Counted from the stretch's first letter, positions 8,160-15,871 are shown. The stretch is 64,000 bases of DNA from Clostridium sp. M62/1 (GCF_020736365.1 NZ_CP085988.1:998001-1062000); one strand, 5' to 3'. Numbers and translations are program-made. Notes: generated from the sequence alone by a model not told the origin.

Positions 8160-8887
8160 TCCTTTCACAGAAAAAAATAGAAGAAATCGCTGTTGCAGTG
8201 ATAAGAGATTTTCAAAAGTCCTTTTTCGGCAGCGAAGCAGATGATCCGGCAAGATTTGCGCTTCCGACACCCATTGACCAGTTTGCATCCGATTATCTGA
8301 ACCTGAAGGTGTCATTTCAAAAGTTGTCCTCGGACGGAAGCATCTATGGTCTGACCGCGTATGTGGATACAGAATATCAGATAGAGGTTGATGGAAGTCA
8401 GAGGAGCATCTTCCTGAAAACTAATGATGTGGTTCTGGACAAGAGTTTCATTGAACCAGAGAATATTCGGAAACTCTGCGGAAAACGCAGATTTACGCTG
8501 GCACATGAGTGCGCTCACCAGATATTGTTTCAGCTGGATGCCGATGACCGAAAGATAGCCTGCCATAAGAGACCGGAAGTGAGGAAAAAAGGTTCCCGCG
8601 TTCTGAGAACGCAGGAAGATTGGAACGAGTGGCAGGCCAATTCGCTGGGAGCTGCCATCCTGATGCCCCAGTTAGAAGTGGATCGGGCGATGTGGTTCAT
8701 CAACAGCAGAAAGCCTCTGACATGTTATGGATGGCGTTTTTATAACAAAGACCAGGTGAAGATAGATACTTTCTGTGGTGTCTTTGGCGTTTCGAGATCG
8801 GCAGCTGCTATCCGCTTGGAACAACTGGGCTATCTGAACCGGAAAAAGGATTATGAATATCGTGATCCATTGGAGGTGTGGCCATGA
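8156..8887 (+). CDS. ImmA/IrrE family metallopeptidase, second copy
   Basis: A 243-residue protein with the zinc-peptidase motif LAHECAHQILFQ around residue 118 and a downstream WNEWQANSLGAAILMP helix that would hold the third ligand. It is clearly different from the 170-residue protease at 5406-5918. I start at ATG 8156, which overlaps the previous stop as ATGA; a GTG two codons earlier is less likely. The C-terminal part (FCGVFGVSRSAAAIRLEQLGYL) resembles a winged or helix-turn-helix end seen in longer family members. Its substrate may be one of the two XRE regulators here. Confidence 0.87.
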   Translation: MILSQKKIEEIAVAVIRDFQKSFFGSEADDPARFALPTPIDQFASDYLNLKVSFQKLSSDGSIYGLTAYVDTEYQIEVDGSQRSIFLKTNDVVLDKSFIEPENIRKLCGKRRFTLAHECAHQILFQLDADDRKIACHKRPEVRKKGSRVLRTQEDWNEWQANSLGAAILMPQLEVDRAMWFINSRKPLTCYGWRFYNKDQVKIDTFCGVFGVSRSAAAIRLEQLGYLNRKKDYEYRDPLEVWP

Positions 8888-9144
8888 GCAGGAATATCAG
8901 AGTATCGGAACCATCTGCGGAAATGCAGATTAAAATCATCCGGGCAAAGGATGCGATTGCTTCGCAAAAGCCCAGGATTGTCAGGTGTCCTTATTGCCGA
9001 CACAATTCAATCATTGTCTTTGAGGATACCAGAGGACATGTGCAGACCAAATGCAAGGCCTGCGGACGCGAGACCGTCTTCAATGTTTTGGAGATGAGAA
9101 GATTACGGAGATTGCAGCTCTACTATTCGTCTTTGAATGGTTGA
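8884..9144 (+). CDS. Small zinc-ribbon protein
   Basis: An 86-residue basic protein with two cysteine pairs, CPYC near residue 38 and CKAC near residue 60, forming a zinc ribbon. An arginine-rich tail (MRRLRRLQLYY) could contact nucleic acid. The start overlaps the preceding stop as ATGA, so translation is coupled to the second ImmA/IrrE gene. Small ribbons of this size include phage Com-like translational regulators, but the family cannot be assigned with confidence. Confidence 0.7.
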   Translation: MSRNIRVSEPSAEMQIKIIRAKDAIASQKPRIVRCPYCRHNSIIVFEDTRGHVQTKCKACGRETVFNVLEMRRLRRLQLYYSSLNG

Positions 9145-9227
9145 GATGACAATAAATAACCCTATTAACACAATTTTATAAGTCATAGCTGTGCTGTGGA
9201 GCCGCTGACAGGCGAAGTCTTCCGAAT

Positions 9228-9311
9228 GCCGCATGAGACAGAATTATGGGATACCCATGTTCTGTTTTATCGGCACAGGATTTTTCTTCACCGTCATGCG
9301 GCTCTTTTTTT
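9228..9311 (+). terminator. Nested hairpin with T-run: attenuator-like leader element
   Basis: Outer arms GCCGCATGA (9228-9236) and TCATGCGGC (9294-9302) are followed by CTTTTTTT. An inner perfect hairpin (ACAGAA/TTCTGT with ATGGG/CCCAT, 9238-9265) sits in the loop. It could simply end the polymerase operon, but the second hairpin directly after it suggests a regulated leader for the next gene. Confidence 0.6.
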
Positions 9312-9313
9312 GA

Positions 9314-9352
9314 CCTTCCGTCGATCCGGTTCTGTACCGGCTGTGCGGAAGG
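9314..9352 (+). promoter_or_regulatory. Hairpin that sequesters a ribosome-binding site
   Basis: Arms CCTTCCG (9314-9320) and CGGAAGG (9346-9352) enclose a CCGG/CCGG inner stem. The 3' arm contains most of the GGAAGGAG ribosome-binding site of the XRE gene that starts at 9361. In the folded state translation should be blocked. Confidence 0.5.
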
Positions 9353-9360
9353 AGAAACGT

Positions 9361-9651
9361 ATGTATTTTGACGCAAAAGAGTTTGGTAAGAGACTTCACG
9401 ATGTTCGCACTTCCCGTGGCATTACGCAGGAGGAACTGGCGGTTCGCCTGGGCCTGGCAAGCAAGCAGCATGTCAGCCGCATGGAGAACGGTGAACGCAG
9501 CTGCTCTATTGACTTGCTGATTGAACTGTCTTGCATCCTCCATGTCAGCACGGATTATCTTCTGATGGGCAGCGAGCCAAGCAAAGAGGAAGTCAAAAAT
9601 GATCTTCTTAGTATTATTTCGGAGCTGTCTACGATTGCGAAAAAAATCTAA
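9361..9651 (+). CDS. XRE-family helix-turn-helix regulator
   Basis: A 96-residue protein that is little more than one XRE domain: FGKRLHDVRTSRGITQEELA, then QHVSRMENGERSCSIDLLIELS and HVSTDYLLMG, with a short helical tail. I choose the ATG at 9361, preceded by AAGGAGAA, because the longer upstream frame runs through the structured leader. Its 3' end overlaps the convergent AlbA-type remnant by 23 bases. It could regulate the polymerase operon or the integration genes. No dedicated operator was recognised. Confidence 0.85.
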   Translation: MYFDAKEFGKRLHDVRTSRGITQEELAVRLGLASKQHVSRMENGERSCSIDLLIELSCILHVSTDYLLMGSEPSKEEVKNDLLSIISELSTIAKKI

Positions 9652-10150
9652 AAAGCATTAGGCGCAATATAACTGCTGACGGCGTAGAATCATGGTGGCT
9701 ATCTTGGTGGATACCTTGATGGGTGTCATCCTCTAAGTTATCATGGGTTGTATCATGGGTTGCGTCATAGGACTTATCATTGGCTGTACCCATGATAGAG
9801 TGAGCATGAGTGATTTGAGCACCCTCACTGCCGTGGGCAATAAGGTGGATACAAAGATTCAAAACTGTGTGTGGGATGTCCGGCGATTTATCTTGCTCAC
9901 TAACTTGGTCATTGACTAAGTTTTTCTGACTAAGTTGGTAATTTACATTTTTCAAGATGACTCTGAAATCTGTTGCCGTTGAGAAAATTTTCGGATTATA
10001 TGCCGCTGTATATCCAGGCGGCTTTTCGGTTTCCCTGACGATTTTGCGTAGGCCGCTTCCATGACGCTCCATGTATTTCATGCGGTGGAACGGGTCAGCA
10101 ATCACAGGGCTTGCCATATTGAACGGATACTTTTTAGTGTCAAAAACAAA
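9629..10150 (-). pseudogene. ATP-binding AlbA-type regulator, C-terminal remnant
   Basis: On the minus strand a frame carries SPVIADPFHRMKYMERHGSGLRKI, the hallmark of the GHKL-like ATPase region of COG2865 proteins (AlbA_2 DNA-binding domain plus ATPase). The whole N-terminal half is missing. In-frame codons continue to about 10150, where a stop and a large palindrome begin. The C-terminal part is rich in His, Asp and Thr (repeated THD units), arising from short DNA repeats around 9735-9800. The remaining fragment lacks the DNA-binding domain and is probably not functional. The AAA ATPase module seems to have replaced its 5' end. Confidence 0.7.
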
Positions 10151-10192
10151 TCAGAAAATAAAAACGGAAAATCCGTTGATATTTTCTGATTT
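10148..10192. repeat. 13-bp inverted repeat with nested palindrome
   Basis: Perfect arms AAATCAGAAAATA (10148-10160) and TATTTTCTGATTT (10180-10192) enclose AACGGA/TCCGTT. A partial direct copy, AGAAAATAAAAACG, recurs at 10214-10227. The element overlaps the -35 box and spacer of the AAA gene promoter, so it is a likely operator. Confidence 0.8.
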
Positions 10193-10204
10193 GCGGCGTA
10201 TAAT
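10176..10204 (+). promoter_or_regulatory. Promoter of the AAA ATPase-TOPRIM operon
   Basis: TTGATA (10176-10181), a 17-base spacer and TATAAT (10199-10204) are followed by a 52-base leader and an AGAGGAGGA site. The right arm of the inverted repeat covers the -35 box and most of the spacer. Confidence 0.8.
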
Positions 10205-10256
10205 AAGATTATAAGAAAATAAAAACGAAAAAACTGTTTTTAGAGGAGGACTACCT

Positions 10257-11408
10257 ATGAAAATACTCCGCATCACCGCACAAGGACTCCCATTATTCAA
10301 AAAAGACTTGGATATTTGCTTTTATACGCAGCAACGTGTTTGCGAAGAGGACAAAGATAGTCTTTACCGTTTGACGGATAACTACTATCTCCACTCTGCC
10401 TGTGCTTTCATTGGAATTAACGCATCTGGCAAGACCTCGGTATTAAAGGTCATTAGCTTGGCCTTAAATATTGTGAAAAATGAGCCCATCAATCATGTGG
10501 AGGCAAAAAGCATTCTTGGCGGAGCGAAGAATGTTACAATCCGCACATATTTTTATGATAAGCGTAGCTACGTCTGCTGCTTGGAAACTGTAATTGCGGC
10601 AAAGAAGTCGAAAACAGGGGAATATGTGTATTCGATTCTGTCTGAAAGCCTTTGGGAAAAACCGATTGCAACCGTTAAGTCGAAAAAGTATCTGACAGAT
10701 TTTACAGGAATGAAGCCTGTAGAGCAGCGCAATAGCGATGAAGCATACCTTTCTGATGATGTCAGCTTTGTCATTGCACATAATAAAAAAGCAAATGATA
10801 CAGTGGAAATATTCAGCCTGCTTTCCTATACGAATGTGAATGTGCTTCCATTTACCGAAGATATTCCATTGGAGGTAATTGCATTTCTCGATCCGACCAT
10901 TGAGAAATTGTGTTTTGAGCAGACAGAGGGAAAAACATTTATCCACTTGAAGTTTAAGGATGAAGAAGAGATTATCCTGAATAATGCGGCAGACCTTGAG
11001 CAGTATCTGTCCTCTGGTACGATTAAGGGTATTATTACATTCTCGATGGTAAAGGAAGTTCTTCATTCAGGTGGTTATCTTCTGGTAGATGAAATAGAGA
11101 ATCATTTCAACAAGGAAATTGTAACGACCTTAGTGCGCTTCTTTATGGACAGCCGACTGAACAAAAATGGCGGAACGCTTATTTTCACTACGCATTATCC
11201 GGAACTGCTGGACGAATATGACCGAAATGACGGAATTTGTATCGTTAGAAACCGTAATGGCATTACAGCAGAAAATCTGAGCTATATATTGAAACGTAAT
11301 GATATTAAAAAGAGTGATGCTTACCAGAGCGGCTTCCTTGAGGGAACAACGCCAGCATATGAAGCGTATATGCGCTTGAAGAAAAGCCTGGCTGCTTCAA
11401 TCAATTAA
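10257..11408 (+). CDS. AAA family ATPase (COG1106-like), putative defence
   Basis: A 383-residue cytoplasmic ATPase of the AAA_15/OLD-like kind. The Walker A motif GINASGKTS is at residues 55-63, Walker B YLLVDEIENHF near 276-286, and a switch histidine FTTHYPELLDE near 309. The insertion between the two motifs is long, as in SMC/ABC-like anti-phage ATPases. It is followed 12 bases later by a TOPRIM-like protein. Such two-gene operons include PARIS (AriA/AriB) and AbiL-type abortive infection, where the ATPase senses a phage product and releases or activates the partner. The biochemical family is clear, while the defence role is inferred from domain pairing and location in a mobile region. 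Confidence 0.8.
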   Translation: MKILRITAQGLPLFKKDLDICFYTQQRVCEEDKDSLYRLTDNYYLHSACAFIGINASGKTSVLKVISLALNIVKNEPINHVEAKSILGGAKNVTIRTYFYDKRSYVCCLETVIAAKKSKTGEYVYSILSESLWEKPIATVKSKKYLTDFTGMKPVEQRNSDEAYLSDDVSFVIAHNKKANDTVEIFSLLSYTNVNVLPFTEDIPLEVIAFLDPTIEKLCFEQTEGKTFIHLKFKDEEEIILNNAADLEQYLSSGTIKGIITFSMVKEVLHSGGYLLVDEIENHFNKEIVTTLVRFFMDSRLNKNGGTLIFTTHYPELLDEYDRNDGICIVRNRNGITAENLSYILKRNDIKKSDAYQSGFLEGTTPAYEAYMRLKKSLAASIN

Positions 11409-11420
11409 GGAGGCGGCAGA

Positions 11421-11939
11421 ATGGAATTAGCAAAATACAAGGCGTGTATATGTGAAGGCTCTGCCGAAGAAGCTATTATCGACATACTGGTTGATAATGA
11501 TCTTCTGATTTTCAACAGAGAAGAAATGTTGGAAGAACGTGTCATCCGTTGCAGAAGTGCTAAACGATTCGAGGAGCGATACTTACGGAAAGGATTCGAT
11601 GAGCAGATTTCTGTGATACGGATTTTGGATTCTCGCAGAGAGGAATTTCGATTGAGTAAAGCATATGAGCAGAAAATTGACGTGGTAAATGTCATTACTG
11701 CTCCAGAAATTGAAATGCTGATTATTCATGCGGAAGGAGCATATGATCAGTTTAAGCGTTCTGGAAAAAAACCAAGCGAATTTTGTAAAATAAATCTTCG
11801 GATGCATGATGTGAAGTCGTATGATTTTGTGAAGCAGTATTTCAGTAATCCTCAGCTCTTGGTGAAAGCCATAAAAGAGTATCGCAGAACAGCAAATATC
11901 CCCAAAGGAGAATACAGCTTGTCTGATTTGCTGAGATGA
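11421..11939 (+). CDS. TOPRIM-like partner protein of the AAA ATPase
   Basis: A 172-residue soluble protein. It begins with a strand and a CEGSAEEAIIDIL motif (residues 11-23) matching the E-G-x2-E start of TOPRIM/RloB-type nucleases. A strand ending in RILDSRRE is a candidate for the metal-binding Asp position, though only one Asp is seen where TOPRIM nucleases usually have D-x-D. A conserved-looking TAPEIEMLIIH segment follows. It is shorter than AriB or typical RloB proteins. The AGGAGG site lies inside the 12-base gap after the ATPase, so the pair is cotranscribed. I infer an effector, possibly a nuclease, held by the ATPase. Confidence 0.65.
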   Translation: MELAKYKACICEGSAEEAIIDILVDNDLLIFNREEMLEERVIRCRSAKRFEERYLRKGFDEQISVIRILDSRREEFRLSKAYEQKIDVVNVITAPEIEMLIIHAEGAYDQFKRSGKKPSEFCKINLRMHDVKSYDFVKQYFSNPQLLVKAIKEYRRTANIPKGEYSLSDLLR

Positions 11940-12033
11940 GCGTTGCTTTTTTGATACATTAGCCGTGACTCAAATGGTCACTAGGAGATAAACGGGTACC
12001 AGTTTATAGAAAATAGAATAGAATCGTCTTTGA

Positions 12034-12067
12034 TGCCTCGTTGGGAAACCAACGGGGTATTTTTTTG
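12034..12067 (+). terminator. Terminator with GAAA loop
   Basis: CCTCGTTGG and CCAACGGGG arms around a GAAA tetraloop are followed by ATTTTTTT. It closes the AAA ATPase-TOPRIM operon 95 bases after its stop. Confidence 0.8.
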
Positions 12068-12552
12068 CCTCAATCCGGCTGTATAGAACACTGAAAAAGT
12101 CAAAACGAACCGTATGTAGTCCTGCAAGGACAACCAAAGTGCGCCTACGAGGCCAACGCGAAACCGGAGGATTCTTGTTAAACTTACTTTGTAAGGACGA
12201 AAGTCCGGATGTCCCTTGAAAACTGCATACTCATTCTTCAGGTACATTCCTGTTTGGTCGAGCCTTCGACTGCACGCCATGAAGCCCATCGGGGCGATAG
12301 CGGTTTCGCAGAAGCAAATGCCGGATTGCAACCGGCGGCGGTGTTAAAGCCAGACAGGGACAATGATACTTCCGTAATTCGCGGTCCGGCCATAAGGAAG
12401 GCGGGATGGTTAAATTCCAATGGAGCAGTGAAGCACACTGCCGCCTGTGAGAAATCCTACATCTCTGGGGTGATAAGAAAAAGTACAGAGAAACCATATT
12501 TTCAGAAAGCGCTGCCGGGTGCTGTATCAGCATGATACCTGGCAGGCTTTAT
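12068..12552 (+). ncRNA. Candidate structured non-coding RNA region
   Basis: This stretch of almost 500 bases has no plausible gene but many short strong hairpins: GTCC/GGAC near 12119-12131, GGAC-GAAA-GTCC near 12195, GTCGA/TCGAC near 12257, GCCC/GGGC near 12284 and CCGG/CCGG near 12321. A 10-bp stem (CTGCCGGGTG with TACCTGGCAG) lies around 12513-12545. It sits between an upstream terminator and the toxin gene. Its size and location in a mobile element recall large ornate RNAs such as ROOL or GOLLD, but no diagnostic motif was matched. A GTGCGCC resembling a group II intron start occurs at 12139, without a domain V. Confidence 0.35.
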
Positions 12553-12587
12553 CCATATCAGTGTATGGAGATTGGAGACAACAGCAT

Positions 12588-13010
12588 ATGAAAGAAAACT
12601 GGGTTTATCGGCGAGGTGATTTATATCTCGCCAATCTCGGTGTTCCGGTCGGATCAAAGCAGGGCGGTGTTCGTCCTGTTGTGGTTCTTCAGAATGATGT
12701 CGGCAATTATTATGCGCCGACGATCACGATTGCTCCGCTGACATCGAAAATTGAGAAGAAGCGAAAACAGCCAACGCATTTCTTTCTCCGTAAAGCAAAG
12801 GGACTGGCAAAACCGTCTATGGTATTGGCAGAACAGCTCGACACCTGCGACAAGATATGCGTGATTCGCTATCTTGGGCGGGTAAGTAAGGGGCAGATGC
12901 GTGGGATTGATGAAGCTGTAAGGATTCAACTTGGATATTACATTCCGGAACAAGTAGAGAAAAAAAGGCAGGGCAAATGCCGAAAGGATGGCGAAGAAGG
13001 CGATGGATAA
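12588..13010 (+). CDS. Type II toxin of the PemK/MazF family
   Basis: A 140-residue protein with the MazF/PemK fold signature: RGDLYLANL, the loop GSKQGGVRPVVVLQND, the strand TITIAPLTS, and SMVLAEQLDT ending the sheet. These toxins are sequence-specific mRNA endoribonucleases. I start at ATG 12588 with a GGAG about 13 bases upstream; a longer frame from 12519 runs through the preceding hairpin and is unlikely. No antitoxin gene precedes it. The 3' end overlaps the excisionase-like gene by 23 bases. In such elements a solo MazF-like gene often sits next to the integrase and may stabilise the element. Confidence 0.87.
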   Translation: MKENWVYRRGDLYLANLGVPVGSKQGGVRPVVVLQNDVGNYYAPTITIAPLTSKIEKKRKQPTHFFLRKAKGLAKPSMVLAEQLDTCDKICVIRYLGRVSKGQMRGIDEAVRIQLGYYIPEQVEKKRQGKCRKDGEEGDG

Positions 13011-13233
13011 ACTGATTACAAGGAAAGAAGCAGCCAGTATACTGGGAATCAGCGTAAAAACACTGGATGCTGCAAGAACAGACGGTTTGATCTCCTATGT
13101 TCAGTATGTGGAAAACGGCTGCGTTTATTTCACGGAAGTGGGGATTCAGGAGTACATTGCAAAATGTACGCACCGTGCAAAACCGATGGAACGTGCTGCG
13201 ACATATCGCAAACCTCGAAGCTTTCGGCGGTGA
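12988..13233 (+). CDS. Excisionase-type helix-turn-helix protein
   Basis: An 81-residue basic protein whose core DKLITRKEAASILGISVKTLDAARTDGLI is a MerR-like HTH_17 domain, as in excisionases (Xis). The start is ATG 12988, or possibly ATG 13003 just before the domain. Both overlap or closely follow the toxin gene. The C-terminus is arginine-rich. Directly upstream of two integrases, it most likely steers excision or controls integrase expression. Confidence 0.8.
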   Translation: MAKKAMDKLITRKEAASILGISVKTLDAARTDGLISYVQYVENGCVYFTEVGIQEYIAKCTHRAKPMERAATYRKPRSFRR

Positions 13234-13304
13234 AAATCGACATCGTTGAGTATGGACGATGAATCCGCAATAATGAAAGCATCAACAGGATTGGAGGTAA
13301 TGAT

Positions 13305-14513
13305 ATGGCGGCAAGAAGAATGATGCTTCCCGATTATGGTACGGTGAGTATGAAGGGAACGCAATATTATCGAACCCGTGTAACAGATCAGCAGGGACGG
13401 CGGGTTTCCTTATATGCAAGAACGAGAGAGGAACTGTACCAGAAGGAACAGGAAGCGATCCAGCAGATTGAGAACAAGACGTATCGCCGCAGTACACCTA
13501 CAGTGGAGGAGTATTGCGAGAAATGGCTGCTGATGCAGTCGGCACAGATCAGGATGACAACGCTGATTGACTATACATCGAAAGTGAAGAACTACATCAT
13601 CAAGCCATTGGGCGATATGCATATGGGAGATGTAACAGCAGATGACATTCGCCTGGCACTGTTGGCGGCATCGAAAAAGTCGGCATCCGTGTACAAATCA
13701 GTGAACGTTCTATATAAGTGTATTTTCACGGCAGCAATGGAGAGTAAGATCATTGATGAGAATCCGACCATCTATCTGAAGAAGAATGTGGGCGGGATTC
13801 CCCAGAAGGACCGCCTCCCGCTTACGGATGAGCAGGTGGATAAGCTGCTGGATGCCATTTACGGCTTACCGCCGTATGTGTTCGTGATGCTGGGGCTGTA
13901 CGCAGGATTGCGGAGAGAAGAAATCCTCGGACTTCAATGGGATTCGGTGTATCTTGATTGCGAGGCTCCGTACCTTACCGTTCGGAGAGCCTGGCATACG
14001 GAGCATAATCGTCCGGTGATTCTGACAGAGCTGAAAACAAAGGCAGCGCATCGGAATGTCCCTCTGCCGGACAATCTTCTGGAATGTCTGAAAGAGGCGA
14101 AGAAGACATCGACATCGGATTTTGTGGTTGCAAACCGGGATGGAGACCCGTTGTCCTATACGCAGTTCAAGAGATTATGGCAGTATATCGTAACCCGTAC
14201 CACCAAGGAACGCTGCTATTACCGCTATGAAGATGGCAAGAGGGTGAAGCATACGGTGAAGCCGGTTCTGGGGGAAAAGGCAGCACACAATGGAAATGTG
14301 GTTTACAGTCTGGACTTTGAGGTGACTCCGCATCAGCTGCGGCACACCTACATTACGAATCTGATTCATGCTTCGGTTGATCCGAAGACGGTTCAGTATC
14401 TTGCCGGTCATGAAAGCAGCAAGATCACCATGGATATTTACGCCAAGGTGAAATATAATCGCCCAGAGCAGCTCGCAGGAGTGCTGGAAGATGCTTTTGC
14501 ATCGTGGGATTAA
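13305..14513 (+). CDS. Tyrosine-type site-specific integrase 1
   Basis: A 402-residue tyrosine recombinase. An N-terminal arm-binding region (YGTVSMKGTQYYRTRV) is followed by a SAM-like core-binding domain (TVEEYCEKWLL) and the catalytic domain. Catalytic residues are visible: Arg in AGLRREE near residue 203, a Lys in the TKAAHRNVPL hairpin, HQLRHTY near 343, AGHES near 367 and the nucleophile Tyr in MDIYAKV near 379. All are intact, so the enzyme should be active. It should cut and rejoin DNA at the element's attachment site. It is closely related in layout to the integrase that follows. Confidence 0.95.
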   Translation: MAARRMMLPDYGTVSMKGTQYYRTRVTDQQGRRVSLYARTREELYQKEQEAIQQIENKTYRRSTPTVEEYCEKWLLMQSAQIRMTTLIDYTSKVKNYIIKPLGDMHMGDVTADDIRLALLAASKKSASVYKSVNVLYKCIFTAAMESKIIDENPTIYLKKNVGGIPQKDRLPLTDEQVDKLLDAIYGLPPYVFVMLGLYAGLRREEILGLQWDSVYLDCEAPYLTVRRAWHTEHNRPVILTELKTKAAHRNVPLPDNLLECLKEAKKTSTSDFVVANRDGDPLSYTQFKRLWQYIVTRTTKERCYYRYEDGKRVKHTVKPVLGEKAAHNGNVVYSLDFEVTPHQLRHTYITNLIHASVDPKTVQYLAGHESSKITMDIYAKVKYNRPEQLAGVLEDAFASWD

Positions 14514-14534
14514 GAGTAAATCAGAAAGAAATTA

Positions 14535-14567
14535 GGGCAGGGATGGTCAAAAATCCCTGCCCTTTTT
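14535..14567 (+). terminator. Terminator between the two integrases
   Basis: Perfect 10-base arms GGGCAGGGAT and ATCCCTGCCC, eight-base loop and TTTTT, 20 bases after the first integrase. The second integrase must therefore have its own promoter or depend on readthrough. Confidence 0.9.
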
Positions 14568-14659
14568 ACATATATTCGACATCCTTGAAGGAAGTGCTGT
14601 ACGCCATGATAATAAAAGTGACAACACGCAATGTATGAAGATAGATAGGAGGAGAACAC

Positions 14660-15871
14660 ATGGCTAAAGGGAAAAAGCGTCCTGCTGAACTTCCGGAATA
14701 CGGAACAGTGATGATGAAAGGGGTACAGTATTACCGCACCCGGATTACAGATGCAGACGGAAAGAGAGTGGCGATTTATGGGCTGACACGCGAAGAATTG
14801 TATGACCGGGTGGAAGATGCCCAGAAGAAAATCGCGGAAGTGGTTTTCCATAGAGAGAATCCGACCGTGGAAGAGTACTGTGAAAAATGGTTGCTGATGC
14901 GGTCTGGAACGGTAAGAACTAATACGTTGGAAGGATACGCACGGATGGTGAATCGGTACATCGTGGGTCCGATTGGACAGATGTATATGGACGAGGTGAC
15001 CACAGATGACCTGCGGCTGCTGATGGTTCCGTTATCAAAAGGTTCTTCCGGAATGTATGGTCAGCTCAATATGCTGATTAAGAACATTTTTAATTCAGCA
15101 GAAGAGAGCAAGGTGATTAAAGAGAATCCATCCAAAACGATTTGCGCAAGAGGCGGAAAGCCAGCGAAACGGCGCGAGGCTTTGACGGATGAACAGACTG
15201 CCATTTTGCTGGATAGCATTCGTGAGCTTCCACCGTATGTCTTCGTGATGATCGGTTTGTACGCGGGATTGCGTAGAGAAGAGATCCTTGGATTAAAATG
15301 GGACTGCGTATTCCTGGATGAAAAAACGCCGTACATTTCGATAAGGCGTGCATGGCATGTGGAAGGCGGTGAGCCGGTAGTCAACACGCTATTGAAGACA
15401 CCGGCAGCAAAACGAGATGTTCCGATTCCAAAATGCCTGGTAGCCTGTCTCAGGGAAGAAAGGGAAAAATCAGAATCGGAATATGTGATCTCGAATTCGA
15501 AGGGAACTGTTTTGACGGAAACACAGTTTGTGAGAGTCTGGAAGTACATAACAGTCCGTTCTACTGCAGAACGCTGTTATTACACTTATGTAAATGGACA
15601 GTCCATCAAGCATAGAATAAAGCCAAGGCTTGGTGAGCATCAGCCGAATAATCCCAAACTGGTGTATACGATGGACTTCAAGGTGACTCCGCACATGCTG
15701 CGGCACACCTACATCACCAATCTGATTTACAAAGGTGTTGATCCTAAGACGGTGCAGTATCTGGCAGGCCATGAGAACAGCAAAACGACTATGGACATCT
15801 ATGCGAAAGTCAAGTATAATAAACCTGAGGAATTAAGCAGCGTTGTGAATGCTGCATTCGGGCTGCGTTAA
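14660..15871 (+). CDS. Tyrosine-type site-specific integrase 2
   Basis: A 403-residue tyrosine recombinase that parallels integrase 1 domain for domain: YGTVMMKGVQYYRTRI, VEEYCEKWLLM, YAGLRREEILGL, HMLRHTYITN, YLAGHENSKTTMDIYAKV. All catalytic residues are present. The two are paralogues that have diverged clearly at residue level. It is preceded by an AGGAGG site. Being the last gene before the composition change at about 16.1 kb, it probably lies beside the right attachment site. Two adjacent intact integrases suggest either a two-recombinase element or two elements in tandem. Confidence 0.95.
   Translation: MAKGKKRPAELPEYGTVMMKGVQYYRTRITDADGKRVAIYGLTREELYDRVEDAQKKIAEVVFHRENPTVEEYCEKWLLMRSGTVRTNTLEGYARMVNRYIVGPIGQMYMDEVTTDDLRLLMVPLSKGSSGMYGQLNMLIKNIFNSAEESKVIKENPSKTICARGGKPAKRREALTDEQTAILLDSIRELPPYVFVMIGLYAGLRREEILGLKWDCVFLDEKTPYISIRRAWHVEGGEPVVNTLLKTPAAKRDVPIPKCLVACLREEREKSESEYVISNSKGTVLTETQFVRVWKYITVRSTAERCYYTYVNGQSIKHRIKPRLGEHQPNNPKLVYTMDFKVTPHMLRHTYITNLIYKGVDPKTVQYLAGHENSKTTMDIYAKVKYNKPEELSSVVNAAFGLR

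Noticed and set aside
12139..12145. GTGCGCC as the 5' end of a group II intron
   Set aside because: No domain V and no reverse transcriptase gene follow before the toxin gene.
12519..12587. Longer start for the PemK/MazF gene
   Set aside because: It runs through a strong hairpin and adds residues not found in the family; ATG 12588 fits the domain start.
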